From: Nocardia mexicana NBRC 108244
Lineage (GTDB): Bacteria > Actinomycetota > Actinomycetes > Mycobacteriales > Mycobacteriaceae
NCBI RefSeq assembly: GCF_001613165.1
Contig: NZ_BDBV01000055.1
Coordinates: forward strand, 62,001 to 126,000
Direction: 5' to 3'
Length of the DNA: 64,000 bases
Position 1 is the first letter of the stretch. Every line of letters begins with the position of its first letter. The notes beneath the pieces are model-generated. The model was not told the origin of the DNA, did not search any database, and worked only from the letters and a program-made list of their open reading frames with translations. Made by a program: the position numbers and the translations under genes. Below, in pieces: positions 27,213-35,543 of this stretch.

Positions 27213-27623
27213 TCAGCTCGCCTGCTGGATGCGGAGCATGTTTCCCGCGGGATCCCGGAAGGCACAGTCGCGCACGCCGTAGGGCTGGTCGGTCGGCTCC
27301 TGGACGACATCGGCGTCTCCGGCCTGCAGTCGCTCGAAGGTGCCGTCGACATCCTTGGTAGCCAAGACGATGCTGCCGTAGGTTCCCTTGGCCATCATCT
27401 CGGTGATGGTGCGGCGCTCCTCGTCGGTGAGACCGGGGGTGGCCTCCGGCGGGTAGAGGACGATAGCGGTGTCGGGCTGGCCGACCGGGCCGACCGTGAT
27501 CCAGTGCAGCCCGTTGTATCCGACGTCCTTACGGACCTCGAAACCCAGAATGTCGCGGTAGAAAGCGGTGGCCGCCTCCGGGTCGTTCTGCGGGAGGAAG
27601 CTGGCTTCAATGGTGATTTCCAT
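27213..27623 (-). CDS. VOC-superfamily (glyoxalase-like) protein
   Basis: A 136-residue protein with FLPQNDPEAATAFYRDILGF at the start, HWITVGPVGQPDTAIVLYPP in the middle and VRDCAFRDPAGNMLRIQQAS at the end. A helical insert (GLTDEERRTITEMMAKGTYG) is typical of one actinobacterial VOC subgroup. It lies 5 bp after the AraC gene and is probably under that regulator. Substrate unknown. Confidence 0.85.
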   Translation of the reverse strand: MEITIEASFLPQNDPEAATAFYRDILGFEVRKDVGYNGLHWITVGPVGQPDTAIVLYPPEATPGLTDEERRTITEMMAKGTYGSIVLATKDVDGTFERLQAGDADVVQEPTDQPYGVRDCAFRDPAGNMLRIQQAS

Positions 27624-27628
27624 GCAGA

Positions 27629-28075
27629 TCACGCTAATTGTTGCCGGGTGCCCTGCGCTTCTCGATTCCTGATCGGTCTGGTGACCTGTTTCGCGACGCA
27701 CGAGGGCATGCCCTCCGTCTCTAGCGCGGCGTCGCGCCGGTACACGCTCGGCGGGACGCCGACCAACTCGGCGAAGCGGGTGCTGAAGGTCCCCAGCGAG
27801 GAGCAGCCCACCGCGAAGCAAACCTCGGTAACCGAAAGATCGCCACGGCGCAGCAGCGCCATCGCGCGCTCGATGCGCCGCGTCATCAGATAGGCGTACG
27901 GCGACTCCCCGTAGGCGAGCTTGAACTGCCTGCTGAGGTGCCCCGCCGACATGTGCGCATCGCGGGCGAGGCGCTCCACGTCCAGCGGCTGCGCGTACTC
28001 CCGGTCGATCCGGTCGCGGACGCGGCGCAGCCGCGCGAGGTCGCGCAGGTGCTGATCCGCGGGTGTGCCGGTCAC
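27629..28075 (-). CDS. AraC-family regulator, short form
   Basis: A 148-residue protein from a GTG. It consists almost only of the two AraC helix-turn-helix units: RIDREYAQPLDVERLARDAH with MSAGHLSRQFKLAYGESPYA, then RRGDLSVTEVCFAVGCSSLG with TFSTRFAELVGVPPSVYRR. No sensory domain is present; the C-terminal tail is short and basic. Such short AraC proteins often sit next to a VOC gene in actinobacteria, and the two genes here are 5 bp apart. Confidence 0.88.
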   Translation of the reverse strand: MTGTPADQHLRDLARLRRVRDRIDREYAQPLDVERLARDAHMSAGHLSRQFKLAYGESPYAYLMTRRIERAMALLRRGDLSVTEVCFAVGCSSLGTFSTRFAELVGVPPSVYRRDAALETEGMPSCVAKQVTRPIRNREAQGTRQQLA

Positions 28076-28101
28076 AGGTGCGATGGTAACCCCGGGCCGA
28101 C

Positions 28102-29577
28102 TCACCGGAACGGCGGCTCGTTGAACGTGCGCAGTTTGCGCGAGTGCAGGCTGTCGCCCTCGGCGCGCAGCAGTTCGACCGCGCGGATGCCGATCTGCAG
28201 ATGCTCGGAGACCGTGCCCTCGTAGAAGCGGTTGGCCTGGCCGGGCAGCTTGATCTCGCCGTGCAGCGGCTTGTCGGAGACGCACAGCAGTGTCCCGTAG
28301 GGCACGCGGAAGCGGTACCCCTGGGCCGCGATGGTGCCACTTTCCATATCCACGGCGACCGCGCGGCTCAGATTGAACCGCAGCGCCGACGCCGAATAGC
28401 GCAACTCCCAGTTGCGGTCGTCGGTGGTCACCACGGTGCCGGTGCGCAGGCGCTGTTTCACATCCTCGCCGGGCATGCCGCTGACGAGCTTCGTCGCGTC
28501 GTACAGCGCGCGCTGCACCTCGGCGATGCTCGGGATCGGAATGTCCGGCGGCAGCACGGGATCCAGGACGTGGTCGTCGCGCAGGTAGGCGTGGGCGAGG
28601 ACGTAGTCGCCGATCTCCTGGCTTTCCCGCAGTCCGCCGCAGTGGCCGATCATCAGCCAGGCGTGCGGCCGCAGGACCGCCAGGTGGTCACACATGTTCT
28701 TGGCATTGGCGGGCCCGACCCCGATGTTGACCAGGGTGATCCCGTGGCCGGTGGGCGACATCAGGTGCCACGCGGGCATCTGATGTTTCTTCCACGCCCC
28801 GTCGGCCACCGTCGACTCCCGGTCCCCGACGTCGGCCGTGATCACCGTGCCGCCCGCACAGGACAGCCTGTCGTACGGGCTGTCGGGATCGGCGATCAGA
28901 TCGCAGGCCCAGCGCACGAACTCGTCCACGTAGCGGCTGTAATTGGTGAACATCACGAAGGACTGGAAGTGTTCGACCGGCGTGCCCGTGTAGTGCCGCA
29001 GCCGCGCCAGCGAGAAGTCGGTGCGCAAGGCGTCGAACTGGCTCAGCGGCAGCGGGCCGCTGGTGTCGATGATGCCGTCCGCGATCTCGTCGCCGACGTC
29101 GGCCAGGTCGGTGGTCGGGAAGTGCTTCGCCAGGTCCGCGCTCATGGACCGGTCCAGCCCCAGCTCGGCGCCGTCGATCACATACGGGAACGGGATCTCC
29201 TGCTGCGAGGGGCCGACCTCGATATGGACGTCGTAGTCGTCGAGGATCACCCCGAGCTGTTCGGCGAGGTACCCGCGCAGCAGCGCCGGGCGGGTGATGG
29301 TCGTCCGGTAGGTGCCCGGGCGGGTCAGCCGGCCCCATGCGCGGGAGCGGTTCTTCGGCTGCGCCCGGCCGTCCCATCCGATGCGCAATTCGGGATAGAC
29401 GAAGGCACCCGCCTCGCGGGCGACGCTCGTGGGCACGACTCCGTTGTCGACGAAATCCTTGACCGCCGCGCGCAAGGCGCCGACGGCCCGCTCGTAGCGC
29501 GCCTCCAGCTCGTCCAGCGTGGCCTCGACGGCGACCTTGGTGACCTGCGACCGGTCCGGCGTCTCGATATCACTCAT
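28102..29577 (-). CDS. amn: AMP nucleosidase
   Basis: A 491-residue protein matching the AMP nucleosidase layout. The N-terminal specific domain (residues 15-180, LRIGWDGRAQPKNRSRAWGR) is followed by a PNP-type phosphorylase fold with GITLVNIGVGPANAKNMCDH, AWLMIGHCGGLRESQEIGDY and VAVDMESGTIAAQGYRFRVP. The last supplies the catalytic Glu/Asp region. The enzyme splits AMP to adenine and ribose 5-phosphate in purine salvage. It ends 26 bp upstream of nothing related and lies 9 bp downstream of the bisC-like gene. Confidence 0.92.
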   Translation of the reverse strand: MSDIETPDRSQVTKVAVEATLDELEARYERAVGALRAAVKDFVDNGVVPTSVAREAGAFVYPELRIGWDGRAQPKNRSRAWGRLTRPGTYRTTITRPALLRGYLAEQLGVILDDYDVHIEVGPSQQEIPFPYVIDGAELGLDRSMSADLAKHFPTTDLADVGDEIADGIIDTSGPLPLSQFDALRTDFSLARLRHYTGTPVEHFQSFVMFTNYSRYVDEFVRWACDLIADPDSPYDRLSCAGGTVITADVGDRESTVADGAWKKHQMPAWHLMSPTGHGITLVNIGVGPANAKNMCDHLAVLRPHAWLMIGHCGGLRESQEIGDYVLAHAYLRDDHVLDPVLPPDIPIPSIAEVQRALYDATKLVSGMPGEDVKQRLRTGTVVTTDDRNWELRYSASALRFNLSRAVAVDMESGTIAAQGYRFRVPYGTLLCVSDKPLHGEIKLPGQANRFYEGTVSEHLQIGIRAVELLRAEGDSLHSRKLRTFNEPPFR

Positions 29578-29586
29578 GAGTGGCCC

Positions 29587-31884
29587 TCACCCCCGCGCCG
29601 ATTCGGCGGTGGCCGGTGGGTGCAGCACCGAAAGGTCCGGCGGCGCATCGCGATACGCCTCGATCTCCACCAGTGTGAGCTGACCGGTGCACCCTTGGCT
29701 CAGGGTCGACGACGGCCGGTCGGCGGTCAGCACGTTCGGGTTGCCGTGCCGGCAGAAGCTCGGATCCGCCGGGTCCGGGTCGTACCAGGCACCCGTCGAC
29801 AGTTGGGCGACGCCCGGGCGCACCGCCTCGTCGACGACGAGCCCGGCCAGGCAGGAGCCGCGGTCGTTGAACAGGCGCACGATCTCCCCGTCGTGCACGC
29901 CGCGGGCCGCGGCGTCGTCGGGATGCAGCCGCACCGGCTCGCGCCCGGCGACCTTCGTGGATCGGCTGTGCGCGCCCACGTCCAGCTGGCTGTGCAGCTT
30001 GCTGCGCGGCTGGTTGGCGACCAGCTGGATCGGGAATCGGGCCGCCTCCGGGCTACCCAGCCAATCCTCCGGCTCCAGCCAGACAGGATGCCCCGGGCAG
30101 TCGGCGTACCCGTAGCCGTCGATGGTTTCGGAGAAGATCTCGATGCGGCCGGTCGGCGTGGTGAGCGGGTGCGCCTGCGGGTCCGCGCGGAAGTCGGCGA
30201 ACGCCACCTGCGCCGGTTCCGATACCGGCAGTTCGAGGCCGTCACCGGCCCAGAACTCGTCGAACTCGGGGATTCCTTCGCCACGCTCCCCCAGTTCGGC
30301 CCGCCACCGGTCGTACAGGTGGCGCAGCCACTCCTCGGTGGTGCGGCCCTCGGTGAATTCCTTACCGATGCCGAGCCTTTCGGACAGGTCGGCGAAGATC
30401 GCGTAGTCGTCGCGGGCCTCACCGTGCGGGCGGGTCAGCGCGCGCATCGGGAAGAACATCCGGTCGTTGTCGCCCGCGCCGAAATCGTCGCGTTCGATGG
30501 TCATCGTGGCCGGGAGCACGATATCGGCGTGCCGGGTGGTGCCGGTCCAGAACGCGTCGTGCACCACCACGGTGTCGGGCCGGGCGAAGGCCTCGCGCAG
30601 CCGCGCCAGATTCTGGTGGTGGTGGAAGGGGTTGCCGCCCGCCCAGTAGACCAGCCGGATATCGGGATACTCCAGCTCCTGCCCGTTGTACCGGTAGGGC
30701 GCACCCGGATTCAGCAGCATATCGGCGATGCGCGCGACGGGAATGAACGCGTCGACGCCGTTCTCCCCCTGGGGCAGATGCGGCACCCGCAGCTGCCGCG
30801 TCGGCTCCCCCACGTTCGCGGCCGACCCGTAGCCGTGGCCGAATCCGCCGCCGGGCAGGCCGATCTGGCCCAGCATGGCCGCGAGCACGACGCCGAGCCA
30901 CAGCGGCTGCTCACCGTGGCGCGCCCGCTGCAGCGACCAGCTCACGGTGATGAACGTGCGACGCCCCGCCATCTCGCGGGCCAGCGCGCGGATGCGGTCG
31001 GCGGGCACGCCGGTGATGGTCTCGGCCCAGGCCGGATCCTTGACGACCCCGTCGGCCTCGCCGCGCAGGTAACGCGCGAACCGATCGAACCCGACGGTGT
31101 AGCGGTCGAGAAAGTCGTTGTCCGCCAGGCCCTCCGAGTCCAGTACCTGCGCCAGCGCCAGCATCAGGGCGGCATCGGTATTCGGGCGCGGGGCGATCCA
31201 CTCGGCCTGCGCCTCGGCGGGGGTGTCGTCGCGCAGCGGCGCGACCGTCACGAATCGGCAGCCGCGCTCGCTCGCCTGCGCCATCCAGGTGCGGGCGTTG
31301 TGCCGGGAGACGCCGCCCGGCGAGACGGCGGCATTCTTCGGCGACAGCCCGCCGAAGGCGACCACCAGATCGGAGTGCTCGGCGAGCACCGACTTCGCCG
31401 TGCCGTGGCCCAGCAGCCAGTACAGATCGCACAGGACATAGGGCATCAGCACCGTGGAGGTGCCGAGGCTGTAGCTGTTGACATGGCGCACATAGCCGCC
31501 GAGGCAGTTCAGGAAGCGATGCACCTGGCTCTGCGCGTGATGGAAGCGACCCGCGCTGGCCCAGCCGTAGGATCCGGCGTACACCGATCCGGCCCCGTAT
31601 TCGCCGTACACCCGGCGCAGCTCCCCCGACAGCAGCTCGAGCGCCTTCTCCCAGGACACCGGCACGAACGGCTCCTCGCCGCGGCGGGGCGCCCCCGGGC
31701 CGTGCTCGAGCCAGCCCTGACGCACGTGGGGACGATCGATCCGCGTCGGATGATGTTGGGCGGAGGCGACATTCTCGATCAGCGGCATGGGCTCGGGATC
31801 GCCGCGCCACGGCCGCACCTCGGTCAACCGCTCGCCGTCGCCGGCGGCCTCGAACGCTCCCCAGTGCGTCAGATGCGTCGTCAT
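29587..31884 (-). CDS. bisC: Biotin sulfoxide reductase-like molybdoenzyme
   Basis: A 765-residue member of the DMSO reductase family. GSYGWASAGRFHHAQSQVHR gives the Mo-ligand Ser (S110). GGNPFHHHQNLARLREAFAR and WTGTTRHADIVLPATMTIER are pterin-contact segments, and YDPDPADPSFCRHGNPNVLT lies near the end. No Tat signal and no N-terminal 4Fe-4S Cys cluster are visible, matching cytoplasmic BisC (mycobacterial BisC is about 770 aa). It reduces biotin sulfoxide and possibly methionine sulfoxide. The ATG at 31884 fits the family N-terminus. It is 9 bp upstream of amn. Confidence 0.9.
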   Translation of the reverse strand: MTTHLTHWGAFEAAGDGERLTEVRPWRGDPEPMPLIENVASAQHHPTRIDRPHVRQGWLEHGPGAPRRGEEPFVPVSWEKALELLSGELRRVYGEYGAGSVYAGSYGWASAGRFHHAQSQVHRFLNCLGGYVRHVNSYSLGTSTVLMPYVLCDLYWLLGHGTAKSVLAEHSDLVVAFGGLSPKNAAVSPGGVSRHNARTWMAQASERGCRFVTVAPLRDDTPAEAQAEWIAPRPNTDAALMLALAQVLDSEGLADNDFLDRYTVGFDRFARYLRGEADGVVKDPAWAETITGVPADRIRALAREMAGRRTFITVSWSLQRARHGEQPLWLGVVLAAMLGQIGLPGGGFGHGYGSAANVGEPTRQLRVPHLPQGENGVDAFIPVARIADMLLNPGAPYRYNGQELEYPDIRLVYWAGGNPFHHHQNLARLREAFARPDTVVVHDAFWTGTTRHADIVLPATMTIERDDFGAGDNDRMFFPMRALTRPHGEARDDYAIFADLSERLGIGKEFTEGRTTEEWLRHLYDRWRAELGERGEGIPEFDEFWAGDGLELPVSEPAQVAFADFRADPQAHPLTTPTGRIEIFSETIDGYGYADCPGHPVWLEPEDWLGSPEAARFPIQLVANQPRSKLHSQLDVGAHSRSTKVAGREPVRLHPDDAAARGVHDGEIVRLFNDRGSCLAGLVVDEAVRPGVAQLSTGAWYDPDPADPSFCRHGNPNVLTADRPSSTLSQGCTGQLTLVEIEAYRDAPPDLSVLHPPATAESARG

Positions 31885-32049
31885 GATCTCCACCGTAACG
31901 CCCGCCACCGACAGCCGGTCGCGCCCGCACAGAGAAGATGGACGCGCGACCAGTTTTATATCGGAATGGCAACATTCCCGAGTGGTCACTCGGTCAGCCC
32001 TAGGATCTCGCTAGCGTTGCCGAAACCGATCCCGATGTCGAGGAGTCCG

Positions 32050-33384
32050 ATGCGCCAGTTCAGCCGCCGCCACGCTCTCGGCCTGTTCGCGGCCGGAACC
32101 GCCGCCGCGCTCGCCGGACCCGCACCGCTCGCCGGTGCCCGCCCGGCGCCGCCCGCGACCGTGCCGTCCCTGGGCCCGGATTTCCTGTGGGGTGTGGCCA
32201 GCGCCGGTTTCCAGTGCGAAGGCCATGCGCCGGACAGCAATTGGACTCGCTACATCGCCTCGCATCCGGACTACGACCGCTACCAGGACGCGGTCGACTT
32301 CTACACCCGCTACGCCTCCGATATCGGCCTGGCCGCGGGCCTCGGCGTCGGCGTGTACCGGATCAGCGTCGAGTGGGCGCGGGTGCAGCCGCGGCCGGGC
32401 AGCTGGTCGGAGGAGGGATTCGCCTTCTACGACAGCGTGCTCGACGCCATGGCCGCCCGGGGCATCCGCCCCATGCTCAGCCTGGACCACTGGGTCTACC
32501 CCGGCTGGGCGGCCGAACGCGGCGGCTGGGGCCATCCCGCGATGCTCGACGACTGGCTGACCAACGCCCGAAAGGTGGTGGACCGCTACGCTTCCCGGGA
32601 TCCGCTGTGGGTCACGTTCAACGAGCCGACCTTCTACGTGCTGAACGAGACCTCCAACGGCGGCCTGTCCCCCGCCGCGATCCCGGCCATGCAGCAGCGA
32701 CTGGTGCAGGCGCACAACACCATCTACGACCACATCCACGCCGCCCAGCCGGGCGCCATGGTCACCAGCAATGTCGCCTATATCGCCGGTGTCACCGAAC
32801 CGCTGATCAACGGCCGGATCGTCGACCCGATCTCGGAGAAGCTCGACTACCTCGGCATCGACTACTACTACGGCTATACGCCGCAGTCGATCCTGGCGAA
32901 CCCGCCCACGAACATCAAGGAACTCTGGAAGAACCCGCTGCAGCCGGAGGGCATCTACTACGCGCTCGACTACTACGCGCGGCGCTTCCCGGGCATGCCG
33001 CTGTACATCGTCGAGAACGGCATGCCCACCCAGAACGGCGCGCCCCGCGCGGACGGCTACACCCGCGCCGACGATCTGCGCGACACCGTCTACTGGATCC
33101 AGCGCGCCGCGGCCGACGGCATGAACGTCATGGGCTACAACTACTGGAGCATTACCGACAACTACGAATGGGGCAGCTACACACCACGTTTCGGTCTCTA
33201 CACCGTCGATGTGCGTACCGACCCGGCCCTGACCCGGCGCCCCACCGACGCCGTCGCGGCCTACAGCACCCTGACCCGCGCGGGCGGGGTGCCCGGCGAT
33301 TATCGGCCCACCCGCGGGCCCGTTGCCTGCTCGCTGGTCGACACTCCCGGCAGCTGTACCGACCCGGTCACCGTGCCGCAGTAG
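32050..33384 (+). CDS. Tat-exported glycoside hydrolase family 1 protein
   Basis: A 444-residue protein starting with a twin-arginine signal (SRRHALGLFAAGTAAALAG, cleavage expected after AGARPA). The GH1 barrel opens with FLWGVASAGFQCEG. The acid/base E192 is in VTFNEPTF and the nucleophile E322 in YIVENGMP, with NYWSITDNYEWGSYTPRFGL near the end. These residues support a retaining beta-glycosidase, probably beta-glucosidase-like. GAGGAG at 32038-32044 supports the ATG. A C-terminal extension of about 35 residues holds two Cys (VACSLVDTPGSCTDP). Export of a GH1 enzyme is uncommon. Confidence 0.9.
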   Translation: MRQFSRRHALGLFAAGTAAALAGPAPLAGARPAPPATVPSLGPDFLWGVASAGFQCEGHAPDSNWTRYIASHPDYDRYQDAVDFYTRYASDIGLAAGLGVGVYRISVEWARVQPRPGSWSEEGFAFYDSVLDAMAARGIRPMLSLDHWVYPGWAAERGGWGHPAMLDDWLTNARKVVDRYASRDPLWVTFNEPTFYVLNETSNGGLSPAAIPAMQQRLVQAHNTIYDHIHAAQPGAMVTSNVAYIAGVTEPLINGRIVDPISEKLDYLGIDYYYGYTPQSILANPPTNIKELWKNPLQPEGIYYALDYYARRFPGMPLYIVENGMPTQNGAPRADGYTRADDLRDTVYWIQRAAADGMNVMGYNYWSITDNYEWGSYTPRFGLYTVDVRTDPALTRRPTDAVAAYSTLTRAGGVPGDYRPTRGPVACSLVDTPGSCTDPVTVPQ

Positions 33385-33703
33385 CGGTTGCCCGGTCGTC
33401 GCCGCCGAGGCGAGGACCTTCGGCGGGACGTCCATGGACTTTCGGCCCCTGCCGATCCCCGGCCGACGCGGGATCCTGGATTGGCCGGGGCGCCCCGGCG
33501 ACCCGCCCGAGGTGGCGTCACCGCCGGAGTGGGACGGCAAGCCTGGCCGGCCCCATTTCGTCGAGACGGCGGTTCTGCCACCCGGGCGGGTCGGGCCTCA
33601 TTCCCCGGCGCGCCCAGCCGCCGGCCCGGGCCGGTGCTCGATCCCCTTCTGCCCAAAGGGATTCGACCCTCGCACGCACCCTTGCCCGGGCGGCGGCCGG
33701 CAT
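33385..33703. other. Gene-free stretch, 319 bp
   Basis: Very GC-rich. A Pro-rich open frame starting near 33434 has no clear start signal, no recognisable domain and would run into the reversed HTH gene, so it is not called. No hairpin with a T-tract was found. Confidence 0.5.
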
Positions 33704-33979
33704 TCACCGGTCGCCGGGCTGCAACCGCCACGCCAGATAGCTGCCGGTCGCGGCGGCGTAGCGCTCCAGAGTCGAGATGCGCACATCCACCTGCCCCGCC
33801 TCGAGCCGGGCCACGGCCGACTGCGAGGTGCCCATCCGGGCGGCGATTTCGGTCTGCGACAGACCCGCGGCCTGCCGCCGAGCGACCAGATCCCCCAGCA
33901 GCCGGCGGCGGTCGGCGGCCATGCGCTCGGCCAGCTCGCGGATTCGGGACAGGGGCGGCGGATCGCCCCGTTTTCTCAT
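33704..33979 (-). CDS. Small XRE-type HTH protein, 91 aa
   Basis: A 91-residue protein. After a basic helix (RIRELAERMAADRRRLLGDL), the helix-turn-helix reads LVARRQAAGLSQTEIAARMG then TSQSAVARLEAGQVDVRIST, with LERYAAATGSYLAWRL at the end. This is the HigA-like antitoxin or stand-alone XRE form. No RelE/HigB gene adjoins it, so it is listed as a solo regulator. It diverges from devR. Confidence 0.85.
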   Translation of the reverse strand: MRKRGDPPPLSRIRELAERMAADRRRLLGDLVARRQAAGLSQTEIAARMGTSQSAVARLEAGQVDVRISTLERYAAATGSYLAWRLQPGDR

Positions 33980-34042
33980 ATCGACGACGGTATCTCGCCG
34001 ATGAGATCACCGGGACGGTCGATACCGCCTCGACCACGGAAT

Positions 34043-34056
34043 GTGACCTTCGGCCG
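34043..34056 (+). promoter_or_regulatory. Candidate DosR box upstream of devR
   Basis: GTGACCTTCGGCCG lies 63 bp upstream of the devR start and matches the core DosR consensus GGGACYWNNGNCCC at nine of eleven defined positions. Autoregulation through such a box is known for mycobacterial DosR. A second candidate with two mismatches, GGGCACATAGCCCC, is at 35381-35394 upstream of devS. Both are tentative. Confidence 0.35.
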
Positions 34057-34119
34057 TACCCCGCACACCGGCGAACCGTCTATCGTGACTTCACCTGCCG
34101 CACTCGGATTGGACCCACC

Positions 34120-34788
34120 ATGATCAAGGTGTTCCTGGTCGACGACCATGAGATCGTCCGCCGCGGCCTGATCGATCTCCTCGAGGGAGATCCCGAGCTG
34201 ACCGTTGTCGGCGAGGCCGGGGATGTGGCGCACGCACTGGCCCGGATCCCGGCGCTGCGTCCGGACGTGGCGGTTCTCGATGTCCGCCTGCCCGACGGCA
34301 ACGGCATCGAATTGTGCCGGGAGCTGCTGTCGCGATTCGACGAGCTGCGCTGCCTGATCCTCACGTCCTACACCGACGAGCAGGCCATGCTCGACGCCAT
34401 CCTGGCCGGCGCCAGCGGCTACGTCATCAAGGACATCAAGGGCATGGAGCTGGCCGAGGCGATCAAGGCGGTCGGTTCGGGCCGCTCGCTGCTGGACAAC
34501 CGCGCCGCCGCCGCGCTGATGGAGCGGCTGCGGCGCAGCACCCAGGCCGACGGACCGCTGGCCTCGCTCACCGAACAGGAGCGCAAGCTGCTGGACCTGC
34601 TGGGCGACGGGCTCACCAACCGGCAGATCGCCGAGCGGATGTTTCTGGCGGAGAAGACCGTCAAGAACTACGTCTCGCGGCTGCTGGCCAAGCTCGGCAT
34701 GGAGCGGCGCACCCAGGCCGCGGTGTACGCGTCCAAGCTGCGCGCGGGCCAGCCCGCCCCGGACTGGACGGAGATCGCGGCGAACTGA
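34120..34788 (+). CDS. devR: DevR/DosR-type response regulator
   Basis: A 222-residue NarL/LuxR-type regulator. The receiver domain (MIKVFLVDDHEIVRRGLIDL) has the acceptor D54 in VAVLDVRLPDGNGIELC. The C-terminal HTH reads LTEQERKLLDLLGDGLTNRQ then IAERMFLAEKTVKNYVSRLL, with AKLGMERRTQAAV. These segments are nearly identical to mycobacterial DosR, the activator of the hypoxia/NO/CO dormancy regulon. The cognate-type kinase is at 35544, separated by one reversed gene. Confidence 0.92.
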   Translation: MIKVFLVDDHEIVRRGLIDLLEGDPELTVVGEAGDVAHALARIPALRPDVAVLDVRLPDGNGIELCRELLSRFDELRCLILTSYTDEQAMLDAILAGASGYVIKDIKGMELAEAIKAVGSGRSLLDNRAAAALMERLRRSTQADGPLASLTEQERKLLDLLGDGLTNRQIAERMFLAEKTVKNYVSRLLAKLGMERRTQAAVYASKLRAGQPAPDWTEIAAN

Positions 34789-34794
34789 TCGCCC

Positions 34795-35304
34795 TCAGGA
34801 TCCGGCGCCGGCCAGGTCGGCGCGGCCCATCTCCAGCCGGTAGCGCAGCGCGGAGACACCCCAATCGGTGCACACCGCGAGATCCAGTGCCTGACGGTTC
34901 TTCATGTAGATGTAGGAAAGCAAGCGGCGCAACGCTTCCCGGTCCTGCGGCGGCAGCGCCTCGATGCGCTCGCCCAGCCGCCCGAGTTCGTCGCGCTGAC
35001 AGGACAGCGCATAGACCGATCCGCCCCGGCGGGCGGCCGCCAGCGCCGATCCGAGCTCGTTCTCGTACTCGGCGCGAGATCCGGACAGCCAGTGCAGGCG
35101 GTCGGCCACCGCGGCACGGCTCGAGCTGTCGACATAGTCGTAGAGGTTCCCCACGCCCCGCTCGTACGGATCCGCGAGGTCCAGCTCGTCGGCCGCGGTC
35201 CGCAACGCCAGGACGGCACGCCGCACGCTGCGGACATTGCCGGGGCTGGGTAACTCCCTGAGCGCGTCCAGACACGAAAGTAGTTGCCGTTCCAGGCTGT
35301 TCAT
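34795..35304 (-). CDS. Hypothetical helical protein, 169 aa
   Basis: The ATG at 35304 has GGAGG a few bases upstream. The protein is mostly helical with no membrane segment: LLSCLDALRELPSPGNVRSV, LRTAADELDLADPYERGVGN and ERIEALPPQDREALRRLLSY. I do not recognise it. It is convergent with devR and diverges from devS, so it interrupts the two-component pair. A role in that system is possible but unsupported. Confidence 0.65.
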   Translation of the reverse strand: MNSLERQLLSCLDALRELPSPGNVRSVRRAVLALRTAADELDLADPYERGVGNLYDYVDSSSRAAVADRLHWLSGSRAEYENELGSALAAARRGGSVYALSCQRDELGRLGERIEALPPQDREALRRLLSYIYMKNRQALDLAVCTDWGVSALRYRLEMGRADLAGAGS

Positions 35305-35543
35305 GATCGCCTCCAGTCGAGGACACAAAAGGACACGGGCACCCGAGGATCACGGTGCATCACATTGCCGCCGAACGCTAGGGCACATAGCCCCCTATCG
35401 CGGGGATCGTCGGTCGGTTCGGCCGTGCCTCGTCGGCGTGTCGCCGTTGCATTCCGTGCCATTTCCCGCGAATACCTCCCTGACGTCCCGATACACTGCA
35501 CCGGACGAGTCCGTGCACCGTGCAGAGATCAGGGATCGGAGAT

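Noticed and set aside
33434..33700. Pro-rich open frame after the GH1 gene
   Set aside because: No ribosome binding site, no recognisable domain and overlap with a convincing reversed HTH gene.
33704..33979. HigA antitoxin of a toxin-antitoxin pair
   Set aside because: The HTH form is compatible, but no RelE/HigB-like reading frame is adjacent on the same strand.
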